Shown: in pieces, positions 6,690-7,167 of the stretch | Layout of the letters: each line of letters opens with the position of its first letter | Numbering within the stretch: position 1 is the first letter of the stretch | Assembly: GCA_013388525.1 (NCBI GenBank) | Contig: JACAFA010000252.1 | Coordinates: 1-7,167, forward strand | DNA: 7,167 nt | Direction of reading: 5' to 3' | Origin: Ignavibacteriaceae bacterium | GTDB lineage: Bacteria; Bacteroidota; Ignavibacteria; Ignavibacteriales; Ignavibacteriaceae | Translations under genes and position numbers: made by a program | The notes under the pieces: model-generated | Seen by the model: the letters and a program-made list of their open reading frames with translations, nothing else | Databases searched by the model: none | Told to the model about the DNA's origin: nothing

Positions 6690-7167
6690 ATGAAGCGTAG
6701 GCTATTGTTTATAGCTTTTCTTCTATCATGTCTTTCAGTTTTTGCTCAAACGCCTGAATGGACAAGTTTTTTTAACAATTCTACTTCTGCAAACGAATTT
6801 ATTTCAGACGTTGTTTTTGATGAATCAGACAACACATATTTATCAGGATATGGAAATATGATTAGCGGACAGGGTGAGGACTTCCTTATTGTAAAATGCA
6901 ATTCAGGTGGAACCGCAGAGTGGACTAAAACCTATAATGGTCCTCAAAATGATTCTGATCGTCCTGATGCAATTTTTGTTGATGATCAGGGAAATGTTTA
7001 TGTGACCGGTACGAGTCAATTTACTTCCAACTCATATAAAATAGTAACAATGAAATATTCGCCGGCAGGAAGTTTATTGTGGAGAACTGCTTACGATTCA
7101 CTTGGTCAATCCGACAGCCGGGCAGAAGATATTTACGTAGATAACAATGGCAACATTTTAGTTACAG
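6690..7167 (+). CDS. Secreted SBBP-repeat (beta-propeller) protein, 3' end beyond window
   Basis: The first 159 residues of an exported repeat protein; the frame is open to the right edge. Residues 1-19 are a signal peptide (MKRRLLFIAFLL..., likely cleavage at VFA|QTP). Cys14 inside the hydrophobic core is a possible but poor lipobox. The mature part shows SBBP-type repeats of about 53-57 residues built on 'A..I.VD..GN.YVTG......Y..(I/V).KY...G...W...Y'. Repeat 1 starts near residue 38 (VVFDESDNTYLSGYG), repeat 2 near residue 92 (PDAIFVDDQGNVYVTGTS) and repeat 3 near residue 145 (AEDIYVDNNGNILVT). Such repeats fold as blades of a beta-propeller. In FCB-group bacteria these proteins are often long, extracellular, and end in a type IX secretion sorting domain. 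That end would be off-window, so this is inference. No catalytic residues are expected in the repeats. Confidence 0.88.
   Translation, partial: MKRRLLFIAFLLSCLSVFAQTPEWTSFFNNSTSANEFISDVVFDESDNTYLSGYGNMISGQGEDFLIVKCNSGGTAEWTKTYNGPQNDSDRPDAIFVDDQGNVYVTGTSQFTSNSYKIVTMKYSPAGSLLWRTAYDSLGQSDSRAEDIYVDNNGNILVT

Noticed and set aside
6690..6734. SBBP protein as a lipoprotein via Cys14
   Set aside because: The residues before Cys14 (LLS) fit the lipobox poorly, and the site lies in the middle of the hydrophobic core. A standard cleavage site at VFA|QTP follows five residues later.

Overview
This is an AT-rich chromosomal-looking window (by eye roughly one third G+C) with every recognisable gene on the + strand. 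The gene content suggests the Bacteroidota/Ignavibacteriota (FCB) group. It has a secreted GH13 alpha-amylase-family enzyme, a small outer-membrane beta-barrel protein, a secreted SBBP-repeat (beta-propeller) protein of the kind often exported by type IX secretion, and a conserved small protein with a 'LYRIDINEKKL ... LIIERQLEKIRLRK' pattern that I associate with this group. Several genes lack a visible Shine-Dalgarno sequence, which is also common there. The phylum assignment is inference; no rRNA or other marker gene is present.

Region 1 (1-1652) is a tight three-gene cluster with gaps of 26 and 15 nt. It holds the 3' part of an alpha/beta-hydrolase esterase cut by the window edge, a polytopic membrane protein with sphingomyelin-synthase-like PAP2 motifs, and a 112-residue conserved protein of unknown function. 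They are probably co-transcribed. A lipid or envelope role is plausible from the PAP2 member but unproven for the set.

Region 2 (1653-4111) has a 236-nt AT-rich upstream region followed by a gene for a 740-residue, almost entirely coiled-coil protein. It has no ATPase motif, signal peptide or membrane segment. Its best start is the ATG at 1889, behind a clear ribosome binding site, rather than the upstream in-frame TTG.

Region 3 (4185-6433) holds a secreted GH13 glycoside hydrolase with all catalytic residues intact. After a 230-nt spacer comes a signal-peptide-bearing outer-membrane beta-barrel protein. Neither sits beside recognisable SusC/SusD genes in this window.

Region 4 (6434-7167) has a 256-nt spacer, then the start of a secreted SBBP-repeat protein that runs off the right edge and has a strong GGAGG ribosome binding site.

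I see no CRISPR array, tRNA, rRNA, insertion sequence or phage gene. No complete novel system can be demonstrated. The items most worth following up are the coiled-coil protein and the SMS-like PAP2 protein with its unknown small partner.
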